Shown in pieces: positions 42,830-50,913 of a stretch of 64,000 nt of DNA. Position 1 is the first letter of the stretch. Each line of letters opens with the position of its first letter. Below the pieces are notes generated by a model. That model searched no databases and was not told the DNA's origin. It was given only the letters and a program-made list of their open reading frames with translations. Where the stretch lies: assembly GCF_004342025.1 (NCBI RefSeq), contig NZ_SLWN01000008.1, forward strand, positions 419,569-483,568, given 5' to 3'. This DNA is from Kribbella steppae (GTDB lineage: Bacteria; Actinomycetota; Actinomycetes; Propionibacteriales; Kribbellaceae). A program made the position numbers and the translations under genes.

Positions 42830-43544
42830 TCGATCCGGCTCACCATCGGCAAGCGCGACCGCGTCAACCAGGCAAGGAGCCCGGCGAACAGCGGTACGAC
42901 GATCACGAATGCCACCGATCTCCAGCCACGGCACCACGAAATGCGGTGATCCGAAGGCTGCGTGTGCTGTGTAGCCGTAGAGCGCACCGACACCCACGCC
43001 CAGCACGCAACCGAGCTGTCCCAGCACCCACGCCTGTGCGGCCGCGAGGATTCCGATCAGGAAGAGCCGCGCGGGACTCTGGTACCCCTTCTCGATTGTC
43101 ACCAGGTCGTCGTGGCCGAGCAGGCGATTGGCGGCAGCGAGTTCGTCCTTGGACGGCGTACGGCTCAGCCCGTACTCGACCTGAAGCATGCCCACGGTGC
43201 CGTACTTGGCGGCCGCCTCCGGGCTGATGAGTGCGGCGTCCGGCAGTACCAGGACCGCGGGTACGCCGCCCGCGTAGACCGCTGCGTGGCGGTCGATCCG
43301 CTTGCCGCTGGTCGCGGTGCCACTGATCACCTCGACCGTGTCCTTGGTGGTGAGATCGGGCGGCCGTAGCGGCGACGGCCATCATGATCGCCGCGGTGGC
43401 GGGGCCGGTGCGATGCCGGTGCCGGGCAGCATCGCGCAGCGCGAGCCGACCGCTCAGCGGCAAGCGTCCGGCCAGGCCCGAGAGCTTGCCGACCAGACTC
43501 GGCAGCGACCAGACGAGGCCGGCGATCACCATGGTGATTCCCAA
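42825..43544 (-). pseudogene. Degraded FtsX-family ABC transporter permease
   Basis: Pieces of one FtsX/MacB-type permease are spread over three frames. The first piece holds SLPSLVGKLSGLAGRLPLSGRLALRDAARHR and AAIMMAVAAT. After a frame change near 43370 comes DLTTKDTVEVISGTATSGKRIDR through IEKGYQSPARLFLIGILAA and GYTAHAAFGSPHFVVPWLEIGG. A further shift near 42915 leads to AFVIVVPLFAGLLAWLVTRSRLP and the stop. The N-terminal half of a normal permease is missing and there is probably an internal deletion. No intact partner ATPase is adjacent. Confidence 0.8.
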
Positions 43545-43575
43545 CAGGACAAGGGCAATACTGAGTATGCTCGGG

Positions 43576-44151
43576 TCAACGGTGGTCGCCGACCAGGCGG
43601 CGGACGAGGCGCTCGGTGGTCTTGTCGACGTCGTACGGGCGGCCGGTGCCGGGGGTGAGCTGGTCGAGGACGAGGCCGTCGATGGCGAAGTGGAGGAGAC
43701 GGATCTCTTCGGCGCCGCCCGGCAGGCCGGCGTTGGAGTTGAAGGCGACGTCGGCGTCGAAGCCCTGCCGCAGGGTGCGGGACAGGATCTCGTGCAGGCC
43801 GGGTCGGCGGGCTGCTTCGAGTCGAAGCTCCAGAAGGGCGAGGGAAAGCTCGGGCCGGCCGAGCAGCCGCTCGACGATATAGCGGACGTAGTCGACCATC
43901 AGGTCGATCGTCGGCTCGCGCTTGGACAGTGGCTCGACGACGGCTTCGTCGGGGGCGAGACGCTCGAAGATCCGCTCGCCGAGCGCGCCGAGCAGTGCGT
44001 CGCGGGTGCGGAAGTAGTTGGACGCCGTACCGGCCGGGAGTCCTGCCGCGGCGTCGACGGCTCGGTGGGTCAGGCCGCGGGCGCCGGCTTCGGCGAGGAC
44101 GGCCAGGCCTGCGTCGGCGAGTTGGGTACGGCGTTCGGGGTTCCTTGGCAT
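43576..44151 (-). CDS. TetR-family repressor
   Basis: 191-residue TetR regulator. The helix-turn-helix is LTHRAVDAAAGLPAGTASNYFRTRDALLGAL. The C-terminal ligand domain includes MVDYVRYIVERLLGRPELSLALLELRLEAARRPGL, seen in a large actinobacterial subgroup. Divergent from the VOC protein gene; a near-perfect 34-bp inverted repeat lies between them, so repression of both genes is likely. Confidence 0.9.
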   Translation of the reverse strand: MPRNPERRTQLADAGLAVLAEAGARGLTHRAVDAAAGLPAGTASNYFRTRDALLGALGERIFERLAPDEAVVEPLSKREPTIDLMVDYVRYIVERLLGRPELSLALLELRLEAARRPGLHEILSRTLRQGFDADVAFNSNAGLPGGAEEIRLLHFAIDGLVLDQLTPGTGRPYDVDKTTERLVRRLVGDHR

Positions 44152-44173
44152 TTGACAAGGCTAGCAGAGTCCA

Positions 44174-44207
44174 CTACAACTGTCGTACACAACAACGACA
44201 GATGTAG
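44174..44207. promoter_or_regulatory. TetR-type operator between divergent genes
   Basis: CTACAACTGTCGT (44174-44186) and ACGACAGATGTAG (44195-44207) form 13-bp arms with a single mismatch and an 8-bp spacer. It lies 22 bp from the tetR start and 15 bp before the VOC gene start. Confidence 0.75.
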
Positions 44208-44222
44208 TAGTCAGGAGAACGT

Positions 44223-44639
44223 ATGCAACCCGCCGCTTTCGGCGCCACCGTGGTCACGGACCGACCGGCGGAGGTCGCCGCCTTCTACCAACAGCACTTC
44301 GATCTGCAGCTCACGCTCGACCTCGGCTGGTTCATGACGTTGCGTCGTGGCGAGGCGGACTGGGAGATCGCCATCTGCCAACGCGGCCACGAGACGGTTC
44401 CGGCCGCGGTGAGCCAGTTGACCGAGAGCACGAACCTGTTCGGCTTCGTCGTCGAGGACGCGGACAAGGTCGCGCAGTCCTTGGTCGAAGCGGGTGTGAA
44501 GCTCGAGTCCGAGGTGGTCACCGAGGTCTTCGGCCAGCGTCACTTCTTCGTCCGGGACCCCGAAGGCAGCTGGCTGGACGTCATTCAGCTGGTGTCCCCG
44601 GACCCGCAATGGCTGGCCGAGAACTTCCCGGCGACGTGA
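44223..44639 (+). CDS. VOC-fold protein (glyoxalase/bleomycin resistance-like)
   Basis: 138 residues with the paired beta-alpha-beta-beta-beta modules of the vicinal oxygen chelate superfamily: FGATVVTDRPAEVAAFYQQHFDLQLTLDLGWFMTL in the first half and FGFVVEDADKVAQSLVEAGVKLESEVVTEVFGQRHFFVRDPEGSWLDVIQLV in the second, each too long to imply more than the fold. DPEGSWLDVIQ is the usual closing motif with a metal-ligand-type residue. Start follows AGGAG. Regulated by the neighbouring TetR; it could be a sequestration or detoxification protein. Confidence 0.85.
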   Translation: MQPAAFGATVVTDRPAEVAAFYQQHFDLQLTLDLGWFMTLRRGEADWEIAICQRGHETVPAAVSQLTESTNLFGFVVEDADKVAQSLVEAGVKLESEVVTEVFGQRHFFVRDPEGSWLDVIQLVSPDPQWLAENFPAT

Positions 44640-44683
44640 GCCGACGTCCGCCCTCAGCTGGTTCGGCCTGAGATGGTTCGCCC

Positions 44684-45661
44684 TCAGATGGTGAGGAGGA
44701 CCTTGCCGATCTGGGCGGACTGCTCGAGGGTCTCGTGGGCGCGGGCGACCTGGTCGAGGGGGAAGGTGGTGTGCACGATCGGGCGCACCTTCTTCTCCGC
44801 GATCAGCGGCCAGACGTGACCGACGACCTCGCTGAGGATGTGGCCCTTCTCCGCAACGGAACGGACGCGGAGAAGGGATCCGGTGATCGAGCCGCGGCGG
44901 CTCATCAGCCGGCTGATGTCGAGTTCGCCCTTCGTGCCACCCTGCAGGCCGATCACCACGAGGCGACCGTCGTACGCGAGGGACTTCACGTTGTCGGCCA
45001 GGTACTTCGCGCCGATGATGTCGAGGATGACGTCCGCGCCGGCTTTGCCGGTCGCCTCCTTCACCACTGACGCCCACTCGGCTTCTTTGTAGTTGATCGC
45101 GACGTCGGCGCCGAGCCGGGTGCAGTACTCCATCTTGTCCGTGCTGCCGACCGTGGTCAGCACCCGCGCGCCGTGCGCGACGGCGAGCTGGATCGCCATC
45201 GTCCCGATGCCCGATGCGCCGCCGTGGACGAGTAGGGTCTCGCCCTCCTTGAGGTGCGCGGTCATGAAGACGTTCGCCCACACCGTGGCGACCACCTCGG
45301 GCAGTGCCGCCGCGCTGACCAGGTCGAGACCGTCGGGGACAGGCATCACCTGCGGCGCCGGTACGGCGACCTTCTCGGCGTACCCGCCGCCCGCGAGCAG
45401 TGCGCAGCACTCGTCACCGACGGACCAGCCCTCGACCTCGGAACCGACCGCGGAGATGGTCCCGGACACCTCGAGCCCGAGCGTTCCCGGCGCGCCCGGC
45501 GGTGGTGGATAGAGGCCTTTGCGCTGCAGCAGGTCGGGCCGGTTCACCCCGGCCGCCACCACGTCGATGACGACCTCGTCGACGGCCGGTGTCGGATCCT
45601 CGATCTCGCCGATCTGGAGAACTTCGATTCCGCCGGCACCCTCACATACGACAGCTCGCAT
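44684..45661 (-). CDS. NAD(P)H quinone oxidoreductase, PIG3-like
   Basis: 325-residue zinc-free medium-chain reductase of the TP53I3/PIG3 group. Typical stretches are VVAAGVNRPDLLQRKGLYPPPPGAP, LGLEVSGTISAVG, and the cofactor loop LLVHGGASGIGTMAIQLA. The C-terminus reads LDQVARAHETLEQSAQIGKVLL. Start at ATG 45661 (MRAVVCEG), matching the family; the longer upstream frame is non-conserved. Reduces quinones with NADPH in relatives. Confidence 0.92.
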   Translation of the reverse strand: MRAVVCEGAGGIEVLQIGEIEDPTPAVDEVVIDVVAAGVNRPDLLQRKGLYPPPPGAPGTLGLEVSGTISAVGSEVEGWSVGDECCALLAGGGYAEKVAVPAPQVMPVPDGLDLVSAAALPEVVATVWANVFMTAHLKEGETLLVHGGASGIGTMAIQLAVAHGARVLTTVGSTDKMEYCTRLGADVAINYKEAEWASVVKEATGKAGADVILDIIGAKYLADNVKSLAYDGRLVVIGLQGGTKGELDISRLMSRRGSITGSLLRVRSVAEKGHILSEVVGHVWPLIAEKKVRPIVHTTFPLDQVARAHETLEQSAQIGKVLLTI

Positions 45662-45678
45662 GCTGCACACGGTACCCG

Positions 45679-46581
45679 TTACGTTCGGACGATCTCGGCC
45701 ATGTCTCCGGCGATGCTGTCCAGGTGAACGGTGGTGCCTATCGAAGCGAACCAGTCCCATAGTTCGAGCGAGTGGTAGAGCCGGTAGAGGGTGGTCCGTT
45801 CCCGCCAGTCCGGGGGCAGGTCGCCGTACCCGTCCCGGAGGCCGTCCAGCTTCTCTTCGTTCCCGCGGATGGAGTAGGACTGCGTCTTGGCCAGGTCCAT
45901 CAGCGGGTCGGCGGCGATCGCGTTCTCGACGTCGATGAAGCCGGTGACGCGCCAGGTCGACGGATCCACCAGCACGTTGCCCTCATGGAAATCGTTGTGA
46001 CAGAGGACTGGCGTCGTGCTGGACTCGAGGAGTGCGGCGTGTGTCTCGACGTACTGCTGGATGCCCTGGTGTAGTGCGGGATCGCCGTTCAGGTCCTCGA
46101 ATTCCTTGAGTTTCTTGGCGAATTGGCGCCGCATGTACTGCGTGTTGTCCGGCAGCGGGTCGAGGATCTCGTCGGTGAGATAGCCGTACGCCGGCTGCTC
46201 GATGCGATGGATCGCGGCCAGGAGCTGTCCGAGTTGTTGGTACGTCGCTCGCCAGTCGGGCGGATCGGTCTCGGACAGTGGTACGCCGTCCAGCTTCGTC
46301 AGGATGGTGAAGCTGTCTCCCACGTGGATGACCTTGGGGACGGTGTCGGCCAGTTGCGTTTCGAGCAGGCCGTAGACGTGGACTTCTTTGGCTTGTTTCC
46401 AGGCCCATTCGGGTGTGTAGACCTTGACGATCAGCGGTTGTGCGGCTCTACGTCGTACCTCGAAGACCGTGCTGAGTTGGCCGCCGGTCCGTCGTACGAC
46501 CTCGGCGATCTCGCTGCCGGGGCAGGCCTTGGCAACCATCGCCTCGATGTCCACGACTTTCACGGTAGAAGGGCTGTCCAC
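45679..46581 (-). CDS. APH-family phosphotransferase
   Basis: 300-residue kinase-fold protein. VLCHNDFHEGNVLVDPSTWRVTGFIDVENAIAADP contains the catalytic HNDFHEGN loop and the IDVE metal site. The N-lobe includes TGGQLSTVFEVRRRAAQPLIVKVY with the conserved Lys. Closely spaced (17 bp) before the quinone reductase, so possibly co-transcribed. The start could be GTG 46581 or GTG 46563. Substrate unknown. Confidence 0.85.
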   Translation of the reverse strand: MDSPSTVKVVDIEAMVAKACPGSEIAEVVRRTGGQLSTVFEVRRRAAQPLIVKVYTPEWAWKQAKEVHVYGLLETQLADTVPKVIHVGDSFTILTKLDGVPLSETDPPDWRATYQQLGQLLAAIHRIEQPAYGYLTDEILDPLPDNTQYMRRQFAKKLKEFEDLNGDPALHQGIQQYVETHAALLESSTTPVLCHNDFHEGNVLVDPSTWRVTGFIDVENAIAADPLMDLAKTQSYSIRGNEEKLDGLRDGYGDLPPDWRERTTLYRLYHSLELWDWFASIGTTVHLDSIAGDMAEIVRT

Positions 46582-46588
46582 CGGTTAT

Positions 46589-47128
46589 TCAGTCGTCCAA
46601 GTCGGCCCAAGTGTCGACGTCATGGCCGGCTCGTGTTGGCGCGGACCAGGTCAGGTCGAGGCCGGCGAGGGAGCGTCGTACCGACTTGTCCCGGGGATCG
46701 CCGACCTGCTGGATGGCCTCGGCAAGTTTTGTCCGACGGTAGGCCGTGGCGAGGTGTTGTTCGTGGCCTTCGGTGTCCCGCAGTCCGTGGCCGTCGTGGT
46801 CGCCGAGCCCGTTGATCAGGTTGGTGATGTCGCCCTTGGTCAACCAGGGGAGGTCGCAGCTGAGCACCACGACCACGGGAGTGGTGCCGTGGGCGAGTCC
46901 GGCTGCGATTCCTGCCATCGGGCCGCCGGACGGTGGGTCCTCGACGGTCCAGTCGACCGGGCGGCACGTGGTGCGGATCGGGCCGACCACAACGGTCGAG
47001 GTGGCGTCCTCCGTTGCCGTCAGCACCCGGTCGAGCATGGTGACGCCGTCGAGCACCAGCATGGCCTTGTCCACCCCGCCGAACCGGGTCGACCCGCCCC
47101 CGGCCAGCACCAACGCGTCGTATTCCAC
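46589..47128 (-). CDS. mobA: Molybdenum cofactor guanylyltransferase-like protein
   Basis: 179-residue nucleotidyltransferase of the MobA type, which attaches GMP to molybdopterin. The family motif LAGGGSTRFGGVDKAML opens the protein, followed by EDPPSGGPMAGIAAGL and VVVLSCDLPWLTKGDI. The consensus has LAGGxSxRxGxDKA, so the match is close. It is a single-domain protein with no MobB fusion. No other molybdopterin gene is near, so MobA or a related NTP-transferase (such as MocA) are both possible. Confidence 0.85.
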   Translation of the reverse strand: MEYDALVLAGGGSTRFGGVDKAMLVLDGVTMLDRVLTATEDATSTVVVGPIRTTCRPVDWTVEDPPSGGPMAGIAAGLAHGTTPVVVVLSCDLPWLTKGDITNLINGLGDHDGHGLRDTEGHEQHLATAYRRTKLAEAIQQVGDPRDKSVRRSLAGLDLTWSAPTRAGHDVDTWADLDD

Positions 47129-47201
47129 GTCGACAGTGTGCCAACTGGACCTGCATCGCGTGGCGAGGCCCGCGGCGGCGGGAATGCGGCACCATGGAGG
47201 C

Positions 47202-47993
47202 GTGAAGATCGCCGTGGTGCAGACCGCCAGCAGCTACGACAAGGCCGCCAACCGCGAACTGGTGACCAGGGTCGTCGCTGACGCTGCGCGCGAGCGGCCG
47301 GATCTCGTCGTACTGCCGGAAGCGATCATGTCCGACTTCGCGCTCGAGGGCGGCTCGGTGGCGGAGGCCGCGGAGGCGCTGGACGGGGAGTTCGTCGCCA
47401 CCCTGCGCAAGAGCGCGGTGGAGCACGGGGTGGCGATCGTGGCGGGGATGTTCGAACGCAGCTGCGACCAGCACCGTCCGTACAACACGTTGCTGGCGGT
47501 CGGCGCGGACGGCTCGCTGCTGGGTGCATACCGGAAGATCCATCTGTACGACGCGTTCGGCTACAAGGAGTCCGATCAGCTGACGTCGGGCGATGTCGCG
47601 CCGGTTGTCGTCTCGGTGGGCGGGATGTCTTTCGGGCTGATGACTTGCTACGACCTGCGGTTCCCGGAGTTGTCCCGCGCACTCGTCGACGCCGGCGCCG
47701 AGGGCCTCGTCGTACCGGCCGCCTGGGTCCGCGGGCCGCTGAAAGAGCACCACTGGACGACGTTGCTGACCGCGCGCGCCGTCGAGAACACCTGCTACGT
47801 CGTCGCGGCCGCCCAGAACGGCAAGAAGTACTGCGGCCTCAGCCAGGTCATCGACCCCCAAGGCGTCACCATCGCTTCGGCCGGCGAAGCCGATGGCCAG
47901 GCCTTCGCGGAACTCTCGGGTGACCGCTTGGCCGACGTACGCCACCGGAACCCCTCCTTGAAGAACCGCCGCTACACCGTCACGCCCCGCTGA
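47202..47993 (+). CDS. Carbon-nitrogen hydrolase (nitrilase superfamily, Nit-like)
   Basis: 263-residue amidase with an intact Glu-Lys-Cys triad: Glu in VVLPEAIMSDF, Lys in LGAYRKIHLYDAF and Cys in GLMTCYDLRFPELSRAL. Sequence style is that of the Nit2/omega-amidase or deaminated-glutathione amidase group, acting on small amides. I used the GTG at 47202, where the conserved strand KIAVVQTASS begins; an in-frame ATG at 47184 is an alternative. Divergent from mobA. Confidence 0.92.
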   Translation: MKIAVVQTASSYDKAANRELVTRVVADAARERPDLVVLPEAIMSDFALEGGSVAEAAEALDGEFVATLRKSAVEHGVAIVAGMFERSCDQHRPYNTLLAVGADGSLLGAYRKIHLYDAFGYKESDQLTSGDVAPVVVSVGGMSFGLMTCYDLRFPELSRALVDAGAEGLVVPAAWVRGPLKEHHWTTLLTARAVENTCYVVAAAQNGKKYCGLSQVIDPQGVTIASAGEADGQAFAELSGDRLADVRHRNPSLKNRRYTVTPR

Positions 47994-48046
47994 CGTGGTG
48001 TGCGGACTCACAGACCACGAGCGCCGGGAGCGGTTAGCCTCCTGAG

Positions 48047-49081
48047 GTGGCCGATGGGTTTGATCTGGAGCATCACGGTGATCTCGAGGTGGGGGGTGGG
48101 CTGGTCGATCTGGCGGTCAACGTCCGGACCGGCACACCGCCTGGCTGGTTGGTTGACGAGATCACGGGCAGTCTGAGCGACCTGGCGTCGTACCCGCGGC
48201 AGGATGCGGCGCTGGCGGCCGTCGCCGCGCGGCACCGGGTGACGGCGGATCGGGTGCTGCTGACGGCTGGGGCCGCGGAGGCGTTCGTGCTGATCGCCCG
48301 CGCGTTCCGGCCGCGGCATGCGGTCGTGGTACATCCACAGTTCACCGAGCCCGAGGCGGCGCTGCGGTCGGCCGGGCACGTGGTGGACCGGGTTCTCCTG
48401 CGGCCGGAGGATGGGTTCGTTCTCGATCCTCGGGTGGTGCCGGCCGACGCGGATCTCGTGGTCATCGGTAACCCGACCAACCCCACGTCGGTGCTTCACC
48501 GCGCCGACGACCTGCGCGAACTGGCGCGACCCGACCGGATCCTGGTCGTCGACGAGGCGTTCATGGACGCCGTGCCAGGTGAGCCGGAGTCGCTCGCCGG
48601 TGCCTCGATCCCCGGGCTGGTCGTGATCCGCAGCCTGACCAAGACCTGGGGTCTCGCCGGCCTGCGGGTCGGGTATGTCCTCGCCGCCCCGGGATTGATC
48701 GAGCAGCTCGCGGCGGTGCAGCCGCACTGGCCGGTGTCCACTCCTGCGCTGGCTGCGGCAATTGCCTGCAGCAACGAGCACGCGCTCGCCGAAGCGGCCC
48801 AGGCTGCTCTCGACATCGACAGACAACGTGCCTACCTGCTGGACGCTTTGTTCGATCCTGTCGACCTGCGTTCGAGGACGTACGGCGTGCCGCGCGGGCC
48901 GTTCGTGTTGGTGCAGGTCGAGGGTGGCGCCGTACTGCGGAACGCCTTACGGGAGCGGGGATTCGCGGTGCGCCGCGGCGACACCTTCCCAGGGCTCGGG
49001 TCGGACTGGCTGCGGATCGCCGTACGTCCGGAAGAGATCACCGAGTCCTTCGTGAAGGTGTGGCGCGACCTTCGCGGTTGA
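48047..49081 (+). CDS. PLP-dependent aminotransferase, CobC/Rv2231c-like
   Basis: 344-residue class I/II fold enzyme related to histidinol-phosphate aminotransferase and to the L-threonine-O-3-phosphate decarboxylase CobD/CobC group. LAVNVRTGTPPGWL replaces the usual LSxNENP start; GNPTNPTSVL binds cofactor, VVDEAFMDAVPGE carries the Asp, and the Schiff-base Lys is in IRSLTKTWGLAGLRVGY. Annotated in actinobacteria as 'Rv2231c family' and linked to cobalamin synthesis by neighbourhood, but no cob genes lie in this window. GTG start. Confidence 0.85.
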   Translation: MADGFDLEHHGDLEVGGGLVDLAVNVRTGTPPGWLVDEITGSLSDLASYPRQDAALAAVAARHRVTADRVLLTAGAAEAFVLIARAFRPRHAVVVHPQFTEPEAALRSAGHVVDRVLLRPEDGFVLDPRVVPADADLVVIGNPTNPTSVLHRADDLRELARPDRILVVDEAFMDAVPGEPESLAGASIPGLVVIRSLTKTWGLAGLRVGYVLAAPGLIEQLAAVQPHWPVSTPALAAAIACSNEHALAEAAQAALDIDRQRAYLLDALFDPVDLRSRTYGVPRGPFVLVQVEGGAVLRNALRERGFAVRRGDTFPGLGSDWLRIAVRPEEITESFVKVWRDLRG

Positions 49082-49203
49082 ACCGAGTCGTCGCTGTAAC
49101 CCTGGTGGGGTTTAGCCCGTCTTCACTTTGCGCACAGGATGGTCGCAGAGTGTCCGCTTCCATGTCCGGCACTCTCGCGGCCAGTTGCGAAGGGAGCAGC
49201 ACG

Positions 49204-49626
49204 ATGAGTCTGAACAACGACGACATGACGACCTCGTCCGAAGGTGACGAGGGTCTGGCGGACGGTGGCGCGACCGCGGGTGCGACGGATGGTGGTGCTG
49301 ACGGCGGCGCCGGCGAGTACGGAGGCTCAGCCGGCGGCGAGTCCTCAAGCGAGGGGCCGGCGGACGGCGGCGCTACGCCAGGCGGCACGGATGGTGGCGC
49401 GGATGGCGGTGCCGATGGTGGCGCTGACGGTGGTGCGGGCGGCTCCGGTGGTGGTGAAGGACCTGCAGACGGCGGCGCGTCGCCTGGTGTCAGCGACGGT
49501 GGCGCCGACGGAGGTGCCGATGGTGGTGCTGGGGGCGGCTCCGAAGGACCTGCTGACGGTGGCGCCGACCCGAACGCGACCGACGGCGGGGCCGACGGTG
49601 GAGCCAGCGGGAGCTCCGGAAGTTGA
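49204..49626 (+). CDS. DGGA-repeat acidic low-complexity protein, candidate modified peptide
   Basis: 140 residues, almost only Asp, Gly, Ala, Ser, Glu, Thr and Pro. After a short N-terminus (MSLNNDDMTTSSEGD) come four units beginning at residues 16, 50, 85 and 114. Each unit opens EG(L/P)ADGGA, passes through a T/S-DGGADGGA block, and all but the last ends in a Gly/Ser spacer before the next unit. The tetrapeptide DGGA occurs 15 times. There are no Cys, Lys, Arg or His residues and only one Tyr, and no membrane segment. ATG 49204 has GAAGGGAG upstream. It is coupled by TGATG to an iron oxygenase gene, suggesting it is that enzyme's substrate. Function otherwise unknown; could also be a secreted or intrinsically disordered protein. 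Confidence 0.72.
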   Translation: MSLNNDDMTTSSEGDEGLADGGATAGATDGGADGGAGEYGGSAGGESSSEGPADGGATPGGTDGGADGGADGGADGGAGGSGGGEGPADGGASPGVSDGGADGGADGGAGGGSEGPADGGADPNATDGGADGGASGSSGS

Positions 49627-50873
49627 TGAGGACGGTGCCGGGGGCCGGGCCGCTGCCGGACGAGCGCCCGGCTCTCCGGCGCTGTGTAGCGGGTGATCTG
49701 GACGAGTTCGCGCGTTCCTACTGGGGCGCGCGGGCTCTGCTGTCGCACGGCCCGGACCTGCCGGCGCCGTACGACGACCTGTTCAGCCTGGACGCCGCGG
49801 ACGAGCTCCTGTCCCGCCGCGGCCTCCGCACTCCGTTCCTGCGCATCGCGAAGAACGGAGAGGTCGTCGGCGACGCGCAGTTCACCGGGTCGGGCGGTGT
49901 GGGTGCGGAGATCGCCGACCAGGTCCGCGACGACAAGGTGGCAGCGCTCTTCGCTAGCGGGCACACCGTCGTACTGCAGGCGCTGCACCGCACCTGGCCG
50001 GCACTCGTCGACTTCGGCACGCAGTTGTCGGTGGACGCGGGTCACCCGGTGCAGATCAACGCGTACATCACTCCTGCGGAGTCACAGGGGTTCTCCGCGC
50101 ACTACGACGTACACGACGTCTTCGTACTGCAGGTGGCAGGTGAGAAACACTGGACCGTGCACGAGCCGGTGCACGTGGACCCGCTGCGCAACCAGCCGTG
50201 GACGGACCATTCGCAGGCTGTAGCTGCTGCTGCGCGCGACAGGGCTCCGGTGATTGACGACGTACTGCGGCCGGGTGATGCGCTGTACGTGCCGCGGGGC
50301 TTCCTGCACTCGGCGAAGGCGCTGGGTGGGGTCAGTGCGCACCTGACTGTCGGACTGCACACGATGACGCGCTATCTGCTCGTGCAGGAGCTCGCAGCGC
50401 TCGCTGCGGACCAGACCGCGTTGCGCGCTGCCCTGCCGCTTGGCTTCGATGCTGGCGACCCTGCGCAGGTCAGTGAGGTCTTGGCAGAGGTGGTGGACCT
50501 CTTCGTGCAGCAGATCCAGTCCGCAACGCCTGATGAGCTGGCTGAGCGTCTCCGCCGTCGTACGTGGTCCAGCACTCGTCCCGCACCGCTGGCGCCCCTG
50601 GCCCACGCCGCTTCGATCGCGTCCTTGGCTGTCGGTACGACGGTGCGCCTCCGGGCCGGCCTTCGCTGCCGCGTCGTACCGGGGGATCCTGTGGTTCTTC
50701 AGCTTCCCGATCGCAGGATCACGCTTCCCGCGATCACGGCCGAAGCCGTCCAGGCGGTCTGCTCCGGTGCCGATCACAAGGTCGGCGATCTTCCGGGGCT
50801 CGACGAGCAGGACCAGTTGGTCCTGGTACGCCGACTGCTCACCGAGGCAGTTCTCGTCACGAGCACCTCGTAG
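49626..50873 (+). CDS. JmjC/cupin-fold Fe(II)/2-oxoglutarate oxygenase
   Basis: 415-residue protein of the cupin_4/JmjC class (RoxA/MINA53-like). The iron ligands are H159-Y-D161 in FSAHYDVHDVFVLQVAG and H228 in DALYVPRGFLHSAKA; KHWTVHEP and the double-stranded beta-helix strands surround them. A C-terminal ~150-residue helical and winged-helix-like part follows, as in ribosomal oxygenases. The known bacterial relative YcfD hydroxylates ribosomal protein L16 Arg. Here tight coupling to the DGGA-repeat gene (TGATG) points to that protein as target, perhaps at Asp. Ribosomal hydroxylation remains an alternative. Confidence 0.88.
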   Translation: MRTVPGAGPLPDERPALRRCVAGDLDEFARSYWGARALLSHGPDLPAPYDDLFSLDAADELLSRRGLRTPFLRIAKNGEVVGDAQFTGSGGVGAEIADQVRDDKVAALFASGHTVVLQALHRTWPALVDFGTQLSVDAGHPVQINAYITPAESQGFSAHYDVHDVFVLQVAGEKHWTVHEPVHVDPLRNQPWTDHSQAVAAAARDRAPVIDDVLRPGDALYVPRGFLHSAKALGGVSAHLTVGLHTMTRYLLVQELAALAADQTALRAALPLGFDAGDPAQVSEVLAEVVDLFVQQIQSATPDELAERLRRRTWSSTRPAPLAPLAHAASIASLAVGTTVRLRAGLRCRVVPGDPVVLQLPDRRITLPAITAEAVQAVCSGADHKVGDLPGLDEQDQLVLVRRLLTEAVLVTSTS

Positions 50874-50913
50874 GCCGTGGATTGGTTGCAGCGGGCAACA
50901 GTAGAGTTGCGGT

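Noticed and set aside
49038..50045. Minus-strand frame with PPSAPPSAPPS repeats opposite the DGGA protein
   Set aside because: It is the antisense reading of the DGGA repeats. The plus frame has a good ribosome site and coupling to the next gene; the minus frame has neither.
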